From an uncultured Bacteroidales bacterium (lineage in GTDB: Bacteria > Bacteroidota > Bacteroidia > Bacteroidales > UBA932), in NCBI GenBank assembly GCA_944326305.1, contig CALVDL010000004.1, forward strand, positions 88,955 to 152,954: a stretch of 64,000 nt of DNA, given 5' to 3'. A model generated the notes under the pieces. It did no database searches. It was not told the DNA's origin and worked only from the letters and a program-made list of their open reading frames with translations. The position numbers and the translations under genes are program-made. The first letter of the stretch is position 1. Each line of letters opens with the position of its first letter. Shown one piece after another: positions 19,779 to 29,297 of the stretch.

Positions 19779-21953
19779 TTAAAAGAACAACAGTTCACGG
19801 TACTTCGGCAAAGGCCACATCTCGTCGTCAACCACCATCTCCAGATGGTCGGCACTATATCTAACCTTATCCATAAGGTCCTTGACCTCATGGGAGTAGA
19901 CCTTCGCCCTTTCGGCTATGTCCTCTATCCGGTTGGCCTTCTTGCGGGCTTCCACAAGGGCCTCTACATCACGTGAGATGGCATTGGTCAGGCAGGAGAT
20001 GTTCTTGAGAGTGGCGAACTCGGAAGAGCAGAGGCTCTTGTACTCCTCTCCGAAAATCTCCTTGACACCGCGGACATTCTCGATGAGGATGTTCTGGTAC
20101 CTCACCGCAGCCGGAAGCACGTGGTTAAGGCAGATGTCACCTATGACACGGGCCTCGATCTGGAGCTTCTTCACGTATGTCTCGTTAAGCACCTCGAATC
20201 GTGCCTCCACCTCGTTAGGGGCGAGGATCCCGAGCTCGGAAAAGAGGTCAATGGTCTTTTTCTCATGATATACCTCGTATGCCTCCGGGACATTCCTTAC
20301 GGCACGGAGTCCGCGGCGCCCGGCCTCCTCCTCCCATTCCTTGCTGTATCCGTTCCCCTCGAACATGATGTCCTTGGATTCGTGGATGAATTTGCGCACG
20401 GTGTTCATCACGGCGGTAGACACGTCCTCTCCTTTGGCGGTCAGAGCATCTACCTCCTTCCTGAACTGCCTGAGGCTCTGGGCCACGATGGCGTTCAGTA
20501 TGTAAGTAGCTGAAGCTACGTTCATTGATGAACCGAGGGCACGGAACTCGAACCTGTTGCCGGTGAATGCGAACGGGGATGTCCTGTTGCGGTCCGTATT
20601 GTCCGGGAATATTTCAGGGATTGAGTTGACTATCTTTATAGACTCCAGTCCGGCTTCGGATTCAGGCATGGTCTCCATATTCTCTATTGCCTTGAAGATG
20701 CCGTACAGTGTAGAGCCGGAGAATATCGACATCACTGCAGGAGGGGCCTCATGGCCGCCGAGACGGTATGAATTGCTCAGGGACGCCACACTGGTCATCA
20801 GGAGGAAGTGGTGCTCATAGACGGCATGCACGACTGCCGCATAGAAAGAAAGGAACTGGAGGTTCTTGTTCGGGGTCTTGCCCGGTGAAAGGAGGTTCAC
20901 CCCGGTATCGGTCACCATGGACCAGTTGCAGTGCTTGCCGGAGCCGTTCACCCCGTCGAAAGGCTTCTCGTGGAAGATGACTTTCAGGTGGTGCTTCTCC
21001 GCCACTTTCTGCATGATGATCATCAGCATCATGTTCTGGTCGATGGCCTTGGTGGCGCTGCAGAATACGGGGGCACATTCGAACTGGTTGGGAGCCACCT
21101 CGTTGTGCCTTGTCTGAAGAAGGATGCCGAGCTTGTACGCCTCGGTCTCGAAGTCCTTCATGAAAGCGCTGACCCTTGAAGGGATGGCACCGAAATAATG
21201 GTCCTCAAGCTGCTGGTCCTTGGCCGAAGTGTGGCCGATGACGGTGCGGTTGCACAGGACGAGGTCAGGCCTTGCGTTGTAGAGAGACTCGTCCACAAGG
21301 AAATACTCCTGCTCGAGCCCGAGATTGACCTCCACGCTCTTTACAGACTCGTCGAAAAGGTTCGCCACGGAGGTGGCGGCATCGCTGAGCGCCTGCAGCG
21401 ATTTCAGATTAGGCACCTTCGTATCCAGCGCCTCTCCGGTATATGAAACGAAAACCGACGGAATGCACAGAGTCCCGTCGAGCAGAAAAACAGGGGATGA
21501 CGGATCCCAGGCTGAATAGCCACGTGCCTCGAAAGTGTTCCTCAGTCCTCCGTTAGGAAAACTGGATGCATCCGGCTCCTGCTGGACAAGCGCGCTTCCG
21601 TTGAATTTTTCAAATGGTTTTCCGTCTTTTACCGCAATGAAAGCCTCATGCTTTTCGGCGGTAGCATCAGTAAGCGGCTGGAAAAGGTGCGTGTAATGCG
21701 TCGCACCGTTCTCTATCGCCCAGGCCTTCATGCCGGAAGCGATCTCGTTTGCGACTTCCCTGTCGATTTTGCCGCCGAACTTAACTGCAGACAGAACAGC
21801 CTCATAAGCCTGCTGGGACATGTACCCTCTCATCTTGTCGAGGTCAAACACATTCCGGCCGAAATAATGTGAAACCGGCCCGTCTTCAACATAAAAACGC
21901 TCCGTCTTGTGCGAAGCAGCTTCATTCAAAGCTCGTTGTCTAAATGCAGCCAT
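19779..21953 (-). CDS. glnN: Glutamine synthetase type III
   Basis: ATP-dependent synthesis of glutamine from glutamate and ammonia. The 724 residues match the long type III family typical of Bacteroides and cyanobacteria. Visible motifs: the N-terminal VSHYFGRNVFD, the GS-III hallmark region GLEQEYFLVDE (catalytic Glu), RHNEVAPNQFECAP, NGSGKHCNWSM (ATP and glutamate site), and NRTSPFAFTGNRFEFRALG. A -7 box lies 34 nt before the ATG, and a divergent aminotransferase gene follows upstream. The pairing of glnN with an aminotransferase fits nitrogen assimilation. Confidence 0.96.
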   Translation of the reverse strand: MAAFRQRALNEAASHKTERFYVEDGPVSHYFGRNVFDLDKMRGYMSQQAYEAVLSAVKFGGKIDREVANEIASGMKAWAIENGATHYTHLFQPLTDATAEKHEAFIAVKDGKPFEKFNGSALVQQEPDASSFPNGGLRNTFEARGYSAWDPSSPVFLLDGTLCIPSVFVSYTGEALDTKVPNLKSLQALSDAATSVANLFDESVKSVEVNLGLEQEYFLVDESLYNARPDLVLCNRTVIGHTSAKDQQLEDHYFGAIPSRVSAFMKDFETEAYKLGILLQTRHNEVAPNQFECAPVFCSATKAIDQNMMLMIIMQKVAEKHHLKVIFHEKPFDGVNGSGKHCNWSMVTDTGVNLLSPGKTPNKNLQFLSFYAAVVHAVYEHHFLLMTSVASLSNSYRLGGHEAPPAVMSIFSGSTLYGIFKAIENMETMPESEAGLESIKIVNSIPEIFPDNTDRNRTSPFAFTGNRFEFRALGSSMNVASATYILNAIVAQSLRQFRKEVDALTAKGEDVSTAVMNTVRKFIHESKDIMFEGNGYSKEWEEEAGRRGLRAVRNVPEAYEVYHEKKTIDLFSELGILAPNEVEARFEVLNETYVKKLQIEARVIGDICLNHVLPAAVRYQNILIENVRGVKEIFGEEYKSLCSSEFATLKNISCLTNAISRDVEALVEARKKANRIEDIAERAKVYSHEVKDLMDKVRYSADHLEMVVDDEMWPLPKYRELLFF

Positions 21954-21986
21954 AAAACAAAAGAAATTAATTTATAAGAACGACCG

Positions 21987-22014
21987 CAAAGGTAAGTAAA
22001 AAATGTTAACTTTG
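21987..22014. promoter_or_regulatory. Divergent -7 boxes of glnN (-) and the aminotransferase (+)
   Basis: TACCTTTG on the minus strand (21994-21987) and TAACTTTG on the plus strand (22007-22014) both match TAnnTTTG. They lie 34 nt before each start codon. No well-spaced TTTG -33 element was found. Confidence 0.5.
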
Positions 22015-22048
22015 TCGGCGTTTAAAAAATTTATAAAAACAATTCGCC

Positions 22049-23257
22049 ATGGTCAATATTTCCCAGAAAGCCCAGCTCATGCCGGCATCTGCAATCCGGA
22101 AGCTGATTCCGCTGTCGGACGCCGCAAAGAAACAAGGAGTCAAAGTCTACCACCTGAATATGGGGCAGCCGGATTCAAAGATAAATTCACCGGAATGCGC
22201 TCTCGACGCTGTAAGGAACTACAAGGGCGTGAACATCCCGTACTCAAACTCCGCCGGTCTGATCGAGCTCCGGGAAGGACTTGTGAACAAATATTACAAA
22301 AAGATAGGCATTAACATAGAGGTGCCTGAGCTCCTGGTGACTGTCGCAGGCAGCGAGTCTGTGCTCATGTCGCTGGAAATCACCTGCAACGCAGGCGATG
22401 AAGTGATAGTCCTCGAGCCTTTCTATACCAATTACAATACTTTCGCCTTCATGAACGAAATCACCCTGAAGGCAGTCCCTACCGACATCCGTAACGGGTT
22501 CCAGCTCCCTCCTGTCGAGGAATTCGAAAAGGCCATCACCGACAGGACAAAGGCCATCCTCATCTGCAATCCGGGCAACCCTACGGGCACCCTCTATTCA
22601 AAAGAAAGCATGCTCGCCCTCGGCGAAATAGTCAAGAAGCACGACCTTTTCCTGATATCTGACGAGGTGTACAGGGAATTCTGCTACACGGACGAGCCGC
22701 ATTTCTCTGCAATGAACATCCCTGGTGCGGAACAGAATGTAATACTCATCGATTCAGTTTCAAAAAGATACAATATGTGCGGAGCCCGCGTAGGCTGCAT
22801 CGTCTCCCACAACAAGGACGTCATGACCGCCGCCATGAAATACGCCCAGGCCCGCCTCTGCCCTCCTGTCCTCGGCCAGATCGCTTCAATCGGGGCCCTC
22901 GACACAACGGACGAATATCTTCAGGAGGTAAGGGCCGAATATATCCGCAGGCGTGACTACATGATCGAGAACCTCAATAAGATTCCAGGGGTGTTCACCC
23001 CTATGCCGATGGGTGCATTCTACACTGTAGCCGAACTTCCTGTGGATGACACGGAGAAGTTCGCACGCTGGATGCTTGAGGAATTCAGGTACAACGGAGA
23101 GACCACAATGGTGACCCCTGCCGCATCCTTCTTCAAGACCCCGGGCAAAGGGAAAAACTGCGCGAGAATCGCCTATGTCCTGGAAATTCCGGAGCTCGAG
23201 AAGGCCATCAAATGCCTTGCGGAAGGTCTCAAGGCCTATCCGGGAAGGACGAACTGA
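22049..23257 (+). CDS. Pyridoxal phosphate-dependent class I aminotransferase (aspartate aminotransferase-like)
   Basis: A 402-residue fold type I PLP enzyme. NPGNPTGT (about 176) contacts substrate and cofactor, SDEVYREFC holds the PLP-binding Asp and Tyr, and SVSKRYNMCGARVG (about 240) carries the Schiff-base lysine and the downstream Arg. The sequence resembles Bacteroidetes proteins annotated as aspartate aminotransferase, but amino-acid specificity cannot be fixed from motifs. It is monocistronic, with a strong terminator 16 bp downstream. It is divergent from glnN. Confidence 0.9.
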   Translation: MVNISQKAQLMPASAIRKLIPLSDAAKKQGVKVYHLNMGQPDSKINSPECALDAVRNYKGVNIPYSNSAGLIELREGLVNKYYKKIGINIEVPELLVTVAGSESVLMSLEITCNAGDEVIVLEPFYTNYNTFAFMNEITLKAVPTDIRNGFQLPPVEEFEKAITDRTKAILICNPGNPTGTLYSKESMLALGEIVKKHDLFLISDEVYREFCYTDEPHFSAMNIPGAEQNVILIDSVSKRYNMCGARVGCIVSHNKDVMTAAMKYAQARLCPPVLGQIASIGALDTTDEYLQEVRAEYIRRRDYMIENLNKIPGVFTPMPMGAFYTVAELPVDDTEKFARWMLEEFRYNGETTMVTPAASFFKTPGKGKNCARIAYVLEIPELEKAIKCLAEGLKAYPGRTN

Positions 23258-23272
23258 AACATTCCAATAGTA

Positions 23273-23321
23273 CAAAAAAGAAGGATGGGGTGCACTGCAA
23301 AGGCCCCATCCTTCTTTTTTG
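23273..23321 (+). terminator. Strong (bidirectional) terminator after the aminotransferase
   Basis: An 18 bp perfect stem (23273-23290 with 23304-23321, 13-nt loop) has a GC core flanked by A on the left and T on the right, so it can work in both directions. It separates the aminotransferase (+) from the convergent CDF gene (-). Confidence 0.9.
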
Positions 23322-23331
23322 TAAGTCTGAT

Positions 23332-23445
23332 ACAGATTTCTCCACTCGCTTCGCTCGGTCGAAATGACAGGAAAAGCTTTGCTCGGCCAGAATGACAGAA
23401 AGCATCGTCCAGCCAGAATGACAGAAAGCTCGGTCGGAATGACAG
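23332..23445. repeat. Degenerate array of AATGACAG units (dispersed repeat, copy A)
   Basis: AATGACAG occurs at 23363, 23391, 23417 and 23438, each within a diverged unit containing CGGYCRGAATGACAGAAAG-like sequence. The block begins with ACAGATTTCTCCACTC (23332-23347), whose exact reverse complement occurs at 31146-31161. No ORF is convincing here; 23258-23553 otherwise holds only the terminator. Confidence 0.7.
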
Positions 23446-23553
23446 AAGACTTCATTCCCGGAGGCAAATATAGAGCAAAAGAAAACCTGCAGACAAGGCC
23501 CTGACGGCTCCTGAATGCAGGTTTTTCTCTTTTTTTATGTTTTTTACGAATCT

Positions 23554-24456
23554 TTATACGCATTCCATATCAGGACACTGCGAACCGGCAAACTCTATCT
23601 CGAGAGTTGAATGGCTGATGCCGGCAGAGGAAAGCCTTTGCTTGAGGCTGCTTTTTATTTCCTCCATACGGGAAGGCTCGGAAATCACTACATGCGCGGT
23701 AAGTGCCACCTCCACCGTGCTTATCGCCCAGATATGGACATGGTGCACTCCGGCCACGCCCGGCTCCCCGGACATCATTGAAACTATTTCCTCGGGATTG
23801 ATGTTTTCAGGTACTGCATCAATACTCATCCTCAGGCTCTCAGCCAGAAGCTTCCAGGAAGAAACCAGAATCACGGCGGCTACCACCAGACCTATCAGCG
23901 GGTCCACAGCCGTAAAGCCTGTAACGGAAATGATTATCCCCGAGATGACAACCCCGACGGAAACAAGTGTATCGGCTGCCATGTGCAGGAACGCCCCCCT
24001 GGTGTTGATGTCATGCTTCTGCTGTTTCATCAGCATGAGGGTGGTGATCCCGTTTACCAGTATTCCTGCCGCCGCAGTCCAGGTCATGGCCGCCCCGTCA
24101 ACAGGCACCGGTTCCCTGAACTTGCGGATACTTTCCAGGATGATGGCCCCGACAGCTGCAAGGAGGATAACGGCATTGAGCAGGGAGATCAGCACGGACG
24201 TCTTGCGGAACCCGTATGTGAATTTGCCGGTAGCATGCGAACGTGACAGCCTGAAGGCGAGCATCGCCAGAAGGAGGCTGAAGACATCGCTCAGATTGTG
24301 CCCTGCATCGGAAAGGAGCCCTACCGAATCAGACAGGAAGCCTACCGCAGCCTCCACCGCAACAAATGAAAGATTCAGTACAATGGCTATGATATAAATC
24401 CCGTTCAGGGATGTAACCGTATGTACGTGATGATGGTCATGATGATTCGTCTCCAT
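23554..24456 (-). CDS. Cation diffusion facilitator (CDF/ZnT) metal exporter
   Basis: An inner-membrane proton-coupled exporter for Zn(II) or a related divalent metal. The 300 residues include a His-rich N-terminus (NHHDHHHVH) and six membrane helices. The metal-site pairs are in helix 2 (DAGHNLSD) and helix 5 (HMAADTLVS). A cytosolic ferredoxin-like domain (about 210-290, VHHVHIWAIS) completes the protein. The C-terminus ends CPDMEC, adding possible metal ligands. It is monocistronic. A -7-like TATTTTTG lies at 24534-24527 in the upstream gap, but far (71 nt) from the start. Confidence 0.93.
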   Translation of the reverse strand: METNHHDHHHVHTVTSLNGIYIIAIVLNLSFVAVEAAVGFLSDSVGLLSDAGHNLSDVFSLLLAMLAFRLSRSHATGKFTYGFRKTSVLISLLNAVILLAAVGAIILESIRKFREPVPVDGAAMTWTAAAGILVNGITTLMLMKQQKHDINTRGAFLHMAADTLVSVGVVISGIIISVTGFTAVDPLIGLVVAAVILVSSWKLLAESLRMSIDAVPENINPEEIVSMMSGEPGVAGVHHVHIWAISTVEVALTAHVVISEPSRMEEIKSSLKQRLSSAGISHSTLEIEFAGSQCPDMECV

Positions 24457-24657
24457 TCCGTTCTCCTTTTGTCATTCTTCTGCTTTTCGCGGCCTGTCAG
24501 AGGCGCAGCTTCTTCCAGGACCGGGACAAAAATACGCAGGCGGCTTTACAACCAGGTTGCATTTTTCCTCTCCCCGGGCCTCTGGCGAACCCGGATTTGG
24601 ATACAGCCTTTTTATATGCACGGGGAAAAGAAGGAGATATCAGTTGGACACATTATA

Positions 24658-25641
24658 TCATCTTTGTTTACCTCTTATCCAGAGATAAAGCAGTCTCGGA
24701 GGCAGTATCCTGACAGCCAGATGATTAAATGGGCCGTCATGGAAGGCGGAGGCCAGCTCGCGGGCGAATGAAAGCCGTTTCCGGCACTGTGAAAATGTAT
24801 GGTCTGCCGTGTAGCGGCCCAGTGCCACCTTGTACCAATAGACTATCATCGGAAGCCTTACCCGCCTTGTCTCCCACAATCCGACACGGCATCCGCGCCC
24901 TTCAGCTGCGACCATGGAACATATTCCGTCCACCACCTTCTCGAAAGCGTCTATGCTGAAATCATACTTCTCATAGAACCCGTCAGGTAAAAAATAGTCA
25001 TAGGCACACTCCGGCGTGCACACCACTTTCTGTACCGCGGAAAGGTACCCGAGCACGAAGTATTCATCCTCGAATATCTTCATGGACTCGTCGAAGCGCA
25101 GCTGTGCCGTCTCTATTTCCGAGCGTACGAACAGCTTGTTCCATACGAACTGCAGAAGCCTGGCCCTGAAAAGCGTCTCCAGTATCTGCACCATGTCATC
25201 CGAGCTGAAGGGTTCCCCTGTCGTCATTTTCTCCGTTGCCTGGCCCTGCCTGTGGATACTGTATCCGCAGACTGTAAGGCCGGTCCCTGCCGAAGCACTG
25301 TACAGCGACATCAGCCAGTCTTTACCGGGCATGTCATCGCTGTCGCAGAAGGCGACATATTTTCCGCGGGCATTCTCCAGGCCGAAGTTCCTCGCCGAGG
25401 ATACCCCTCCGTTGTCCTTGCTGAATACCCTGATACGGCTGTCCCTGCCGACATAAGACCGGCAGATTCCGGCGGAACCGTCAGTGCTGCCGTCATCCAC
25501 TATCACGAGCTCGAAATCGCAGAAAGACTGTTCAAGTATGCCGGAAATGCATCTGTCAAGTGTTGCCGAGGCATTGTATACCGGCAGGATTACCGAAATG
25601 CTCGGCTGTGTAGAAGAGTTAAAATCAGAGGATGATGTCAT
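24658..25641 (-). CDS. Glycosyltransferase family 2
   Basis: A nucleotide-sugar-dependent GT-A glycosyltransferase of 327 residues, presumably for cell-surface glycans. I place the start at 25641 (MTSSSDFNSS); the frame opens to 25773 but would overlap rnhA. The N-terminal domain shows SVILPVYNASATLDRC, the UDP-contacting VDDGSTDGS, and the metal-binding DSDD (about 110). The C-terminal third is diverse and gives no acceptor information. It starts 10 bp after rnhA and is probably the last gene of a pdxA-rnhA-GT2 operon. Confidence 0.9.
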   Translation of the reverse strand: MTSSSDFNSSTQPSISVILPVYNASATLDRCISGILEQSFCDFELVIVDDGSTDGSAGICRSYVGRDSRIRVFSKDNGGVSSARNFGLENARGKYVAFCDSDDMPGKDWLMSLYSASAGTGLTVCGYSIHRQGQATEKMTTGEPFSSDDMVQILETLFRARLLQFVWNKLFVRSEIETAQLRFDESMKIFEDEYFVLGYLSAVQKVVCTPECAYDYFLPDGFYEKYDFSIDAFEKVVDGICSMVAAEGRGCRVGLWETRRVRLPMIVYWYKVALGRYTADHTFSQCRKRLSFARELASAFHDGPFNHLAVRILPPRLLYLWIRGKQR

Positions 25642-25651
25642 ATATGTTTTT

Positions 25652-26137
25652 TTACAGGTTCTCCTGTTCAATATATCCGTAGTCTTCAGGGAGCGCCACC
25701 CCTTTTGCGGCATTCCCCGCTCCTGCAGCCACTGCCAGCGCATCGCACCTCTCGTTTTCCGGATGGCCCGCATGGCCCTTTATCCAGTGGAGCGACACCC
25801 TGTGCGAACGGTACAGGGGCAGGAACCTCTGCCACAGGTCAGGGTTCTTGGCTTTGGCAAACCCCTTTTTTTCCCAATTGAAAAGCCAGCCTTTGTTGAC
25901 AGCGTTCACCACATATGAAGAGTCGCTGACAACATGCACCTCGGCATTTTCCCACCTGATGGCCTCAAGGCCCTTGATCACGGCGAGCAGCTCCATCCTG
26001 TTGTTGGTAGTACGGGCGAATCCGCCAGAAAGCTCCATCTCCCGGCCTCCGCATTTCAGCACGGCCCCATAGCCTCCAGGTCCCGGATTCCCGCTTGAAG
26101 CGCCGTCCGTATACAGGTATATAGGCGGTTTTTCCAT
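25652..26137 (-). CDS. rnhA: Ribonuclease HI
   Basis: Degrades the RNA strand of RNA-DNA hybrids. The 161-residue protein has the DEDD active site of RNase HI: YTDGASSGNPGPGG (first Asp), MELLAVIKGLEA (Glu), VVSDSSYVV (Asp), and the C-terminal HAGHPENERCDALA (His loop and last Asp). The KKGF/WxKxxG handle region is present as NWEKKGFAKAKN. It lies 18 bp downstream of pdxA. Confidence 0.96.
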   Translation of the reverse strand: MEKPPIYLYTDGASSGNPGPGGYGAVLKCGGREMELSGGFARTTNNRMELLAVIKGLEAIRWENAEVHVVSDSSYVVNAVNKGWLFNWEKKGFAKAKNPDLWQRFLPLYRSHRVSLHWIKGHAGHPENERCDALAVAAGAGNAAKGVALPEDYGYIEQENL

Positions 26138-26155
26138 TTCTGCCGAGATTGTCTG

Positions 26156-27241
26156 TTACTCGATTACACTGCCGTTCCTGCCCGGCCTGACCTCTGAAGA
26201 CGGAGTCTGGGTCTTCATCCTGCCAGCCTGGAGCTCATCGAATTCGGCCCTGCGGGTACAGATATCCACGGCGGCATAGATTGATGAAATCATGGAACGG
26301 GGGTCGGCCATGTCCCTTCCGGCCATTTCATAGGCCGTACCGTGGTCCGGAGAGGTCCGGACTATAGGGAGGCCGGCGGTGTAGTTCACACCGAACTCGA
26401 ATGCGAGTGCCTTGAACGGGGTAAGCCCCTGGTCATGGTACATTGCCAGCACCGCATCGAATTTCCTGTAGTTGCCCAGTCCGAAAAACCCGTCAGGAGA
26501 ATACGGACCAAAGGCCATTATCCCTTCTTCATTGGCCGCCTGGACCGCAGGAAGAATTATGGACTGTTCCTCGTCGCCGAGCAGTCCGCCGTCGCCGCAA
26601 TGCGGGTTCAGCCCGAGTACGGCAATCTTCGGGGAGTAAATCCCGAAATCCCTTTCGAGAGAGGCTTTCATCAGCCTTAATTTCGTAAGGATCAGTTCCT
26701 TTGATATTTTTCCGGGAACATCTTTCAACGGTATATGTCCTGTCACGACCCCGACTTTCAGCTGGTCGCATACCATTATCATCAGGACGTCACTGACACC
26801 GAATTCCTGCTGCAGGTATTCCGTGTGTCCTGTATATCCAAAGCCCTCATTGACCATCGCCCTTTTATTTATAGGAGCAGTCACCAGCGCGTCAATATTC
26901 CCCTCCTTAAGGTCGACGACGGCACGCTCAAGGGCTGTCATTGCTGATTTGGCGGACTCCGGAGTAGGCTGGCCCGGCTCGACGAAGACATTGTCCGGCA
27001 GGCAGTTTATGATATTGACCCTTTTCTGGTGGGCGTCCCTGGCCGATGAGATTACATTGGTATTTATCTGTTCAAGATAATGGATCTGTTTCCTGTAAAA
27101 TCCGAATATCTTTGATGAGCCATATATTACGGGAGTACATATATCAAGCATGCGCTCATCTGCCAATGCTTTGATTATCACTTCATAACCGATTCCGTTC
27201 CCATCGCCCTGGGTAATGCCTACTGTAAGTTTCCTAGCCAT
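26156..27241 (-). CDS. pdxA: 4-hydroxythreonine-4-phosphate dehydrogenase
   Basis: Oxidises 4-phosphohydroxy-L-threonine in de novo pyridoxal phosphate synthesis. The 361 residues carry the PdxA motifs: GDGNGIGYEV at the N-terminus, TAPINKRAMV with GYTGHTEYL (metal His), LGLNPHCGDGG, AMYHDQGLTPFKAL (metal His) and RTSPDHGTAYEMAG (metal His). It is first in a likely operon with rnhA and a glycosyltransferase. Confidence 0.96.
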   Translation of the reverse strand: MARKLTVGITQGDGNGIGYEVIIKALADERMLDICTPVIYGSSKIFGFYRKQIHYLEQINTNVISSARDAHQKRVNIINCLPDNVFVEPGQPTPESAKSAMTALERAVVDLKEGNIDALVTAPINKRAMVNEGFGYTGHTEYLQQEFGVSDVLMIMVCDQLKVGVVTGHIPLKDVPGKISKELILTKLRLMKASLERDFGIYSPKIAVLGLNPHCGDGGLLGDEEQSIILPAVQAANEEGIMAFGPYSPDGFFGLGNYRKFDAVLAMYHDQGLTPFKALAFEFGVNYTAGLPIVRTSPDHGTAYEMAGRDMADPRSMISSIYAAVDICTRRAEFDELQAGRMKTQTPSSEVRPGRNGSVIE

Positions 27242-27303
27242 ATTTCTTCATCATTTATAACAATCTCATGGTCCGGTCTCCATACTGGGACCGAACCAAC
27301 TTA

Positions 27304-27335
27304 CAAAAGTACTAAAGTGTTTCGAATTTTTCAAT
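27304..27335 (-). promoter_or_regulatory. Promoter of the pdxA operon
   Basis: On the minus strand ATTG (27335-27332), 20 nt, TACTTTTG (27311-27304): one mismatch to TTTG-N19-21-TAnnTTTG. The pdxA ATG is 63 nt downstream. Confidence 0.5.
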
Positions 27336-27366
27336 ATGAGGGCTGCCCCAGGCTGTGCGCAGGCCG

Positions 27367-28515
27367 TCATTTTTTTCCGAGGAATTTCGACGTGAGCCAC
27401 TTGCGGAGCGGGATGTCATAGAACCGCAGGCAGATGTAGGCAAGGGCTATGCAGACCAGGATTACCGCTGTCGCCACAGGCCACGCCTGCGAAAAAGGAA
27501 TGTTCTCTTCCCCTCGCCACAGCCACCAGTAGAAAAGGTACATTACAGGATAGTGCACTATATACAGCGGGTAGGAAATATCGCCGAGGAACTTGCATAT
27601 CCTTGATGTCAATCGGTCGGAGGTCTTTCCGGATGCCCCGAGATAGACGAGTGCCGGGAATATGACTATGACGCACACCGATTCGTAAAGGCCGTTCATC
27701 CAGAGGTGTTCCTCCCCGCCGATATGCGGGATGCAGAAAAGCACGGCAAGCACGGCACTGCAGATCCAGAATGCCCCCTTTACCTTCACCGGACGGAATA
27801 TCCTTGACATGAGCAGTCCCATAGAGAAGGAGAACATCAGGCGGAGGAATCCTCCCGGAAAGTTGTAGTCAATCAACGACCATCCGACACCCAGGTGGCC
27901 GAAACCAGAGAGGTTGCATATCGCAAACGAAGCGAGCCCGGCTCCGGCAAGCGCCACCAGGACGGCAAGTGCGGCAGTCGGCAGTTTCCGTATTATCAGC
28001 GCGTAAAGTATGTTGCCGATATACTCGAAAAACAGGGACCAGCTCGGGCCGTTCAGGGGGAACATCTCGTTGTTGCCGCGGACATCGGCTCCCGACCCCG
28101 GAAGGACGGGTATAAGGAACATGCTGAGAAGCAGGGCGATGAGCACGAAAGTGAAGGACACGTGCGTCCCGTCCCAGCGAACACAGCCCTGGATGCAGTA
28201 TGAAACGGCGCCCAGCACCGCACCCATTATCACCATCGGATGGAGCCTTATGAGCCTGCGCTTGAAGAATCCCTTGAGTGTAAGTGTGGTTTTCCACCTG
28301 TCATCGTATGCATACCCTATCACAAAACCCGAAAGGATGAAGAAGAAGTCCACGGCCATGTAGCCATGGTTGAAATGCTGGTCGATGGGGCTTGTGGCGA
28401 ATCCTTCGAAAATATGGTAGCATATCACCAGGAGGGCAGCCACTCCCCTGAGGCCGTCCAGGAGGTCATAATGGGGTTTTGTATCCGAGAATGCCGCGGA
28501 AGAGATGTTTTGCAT
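27367..28515 (-). CDS. Membrane acyltransferase, family 3 (OafA/YrhL-like)
   Basis: A 382-residue polytopic protein with about ten hydrophobic segments. It transfers O-acyl groups to sugars of surface polymers in characterised relatives. The N-terminal LDGLRGVAALLVICYHIF carries the family arginine and the likely catalytic His, and FFILSGFVIGYAY is the second signature. Target glycan unknown. A TACCTTTG -7 box (28559-28552) lies 37 nt upstream, so it can be transcribed alone. Confidence 0.9.
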   Translation of the reverse strand: MQNISSAAFSDTKPHYDLLDGLRGVAALLVICYHIFEGFATSPIDQHFNHGYMAVDFFFILSGFVIGYAYDDRWKTTLTLKGFFKRRLIRLHPMVIMGAVLGAVSYCIQGCVRWDGTHVSFTFVLIALLLSMFLIPVLPGSGADVRGNNEMFPLNGPSWSLFFEYIGNILYALIIRKLPTAALAVLVALAGAGLASFAICNLSGFGHLGVGWSLIDYNFPGGFLRLMFSFSMGLLMSRIFRPVKVKGAFWICSAVLAVLFCIPHIGGEEHLWMNGLYESVCVIVIFPALVYLGASGKTSDRLTSRICKFLGDISYPLYIVHYPVMYLFYWWLWRGEENIPFSQAWPVATAVILVCIALAYICLRFYDIPLRKWLTSKFLGKK

Positions 28516-28566
28516 CGCCGTTTTAATTTGTGTAATCTTTTAGAAACTCGGCAAAGGTACTAAAGA

Positions 28567-29208
28567 TTATCTGTCCGGTATTTGTCCTGCGACAAATTTT
28601 TCATCTCCGCACTGCTCGTCTCCCTCCTGCCTGTTCATGCCGGAGGCCGTCCCTTTCGATCTCAGCCGGCTCAAAGTAAGAAGGGTTGTCCCGAGATATG
28701 AGGCGATGTAGCCGAGCTGGACCCTCTGGCACACCTGGGGGAACTGCTTCCTGAACTCCACGTACCTTTCTCCGGCGGAAAGAGTGAGCCTGTCACGGTG
28801 GGAACGGTGAAGGCGCCTGTACTCGTTCTGGTGGATGATCCTGCCCCAGTTGGCAATCTCGATATTGGTCCTGAAAAGTTCCAGAAGATCACCGATGCAT
28901 ATCCTGTATGCCACCAAGTCCTCGAGAGCCTCCACGTATTCCTCGCTTACCTTATTATAATAAAGCTCGTCCATGCTGAATACTATATCTCCTTCTCCAG
29001 AGAACGATGTGGTGATTTCGTTCCCGTCCACCAGCCAGTAGGATCTTGTCATCCCCTTTTCAATGAAATATGCGGAACGGCAGTACTCCCCCGCCTTGAC
29101 CAGAAGATGCTTTCTCGGAAAGCGGCAGACAGTGACCGAATCCACCAGCATACGCTCCGTCGCGGATGAAATAGGATAAAGCGATTTTATCTTGTCGATG
29201 AAGACCAT
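28567..29208 (-). CDS. Crp/Fnr-family transcriptional regulator
   Basis: A 213-residue protein with an N-terminal cyclic-nucleotide-binding-like beta-barrel (about 20-115, KAGEYCRSAYFIEKG) and a C-terminal winged helix (about 145-190, VQLGYIASYLGTTLLTLSRLR). No Fnr-type cysteine cluster is present, so it is not an oxygen sensor of the FeS kind. A charged tail of about 25 residues follows the recognition helix. A TAAATTTG -7 box (29243-29236) lies 28 nt before the start. An unusual set of ACTGCAGGTGT palindromic repeats occupies the DNA upstream and could be its binding sites. Confidence 0.9.
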   Translation of the reverse strand: MVFIDKIKSLYPISSATERMLVDSVTVCRFPRKHLLVKAGEYCRSAYFIEKGMTRSYWLVDGNEITTSFSGEGDIVFSMDELYYNKVSEEYVEALEDLVAYRICIGDLLELFRTNIEIANWGRIIHQNEYRRLHRSHRDRLTLSAGERYVEFRKQFPQVCQRVQLGYIASYLGTTLLTLSRLRSKGTASGMNRQEGDEQCGDEKFVAGQIPDR

Positions 29209-29297
29209 CCCTTGTGACTTCTATGGAAATGCAGACAAATTTAGAAACTTTCTCCGGAAACATGAATTTTGATTTCATCCCCGTACCGACTTGAAGC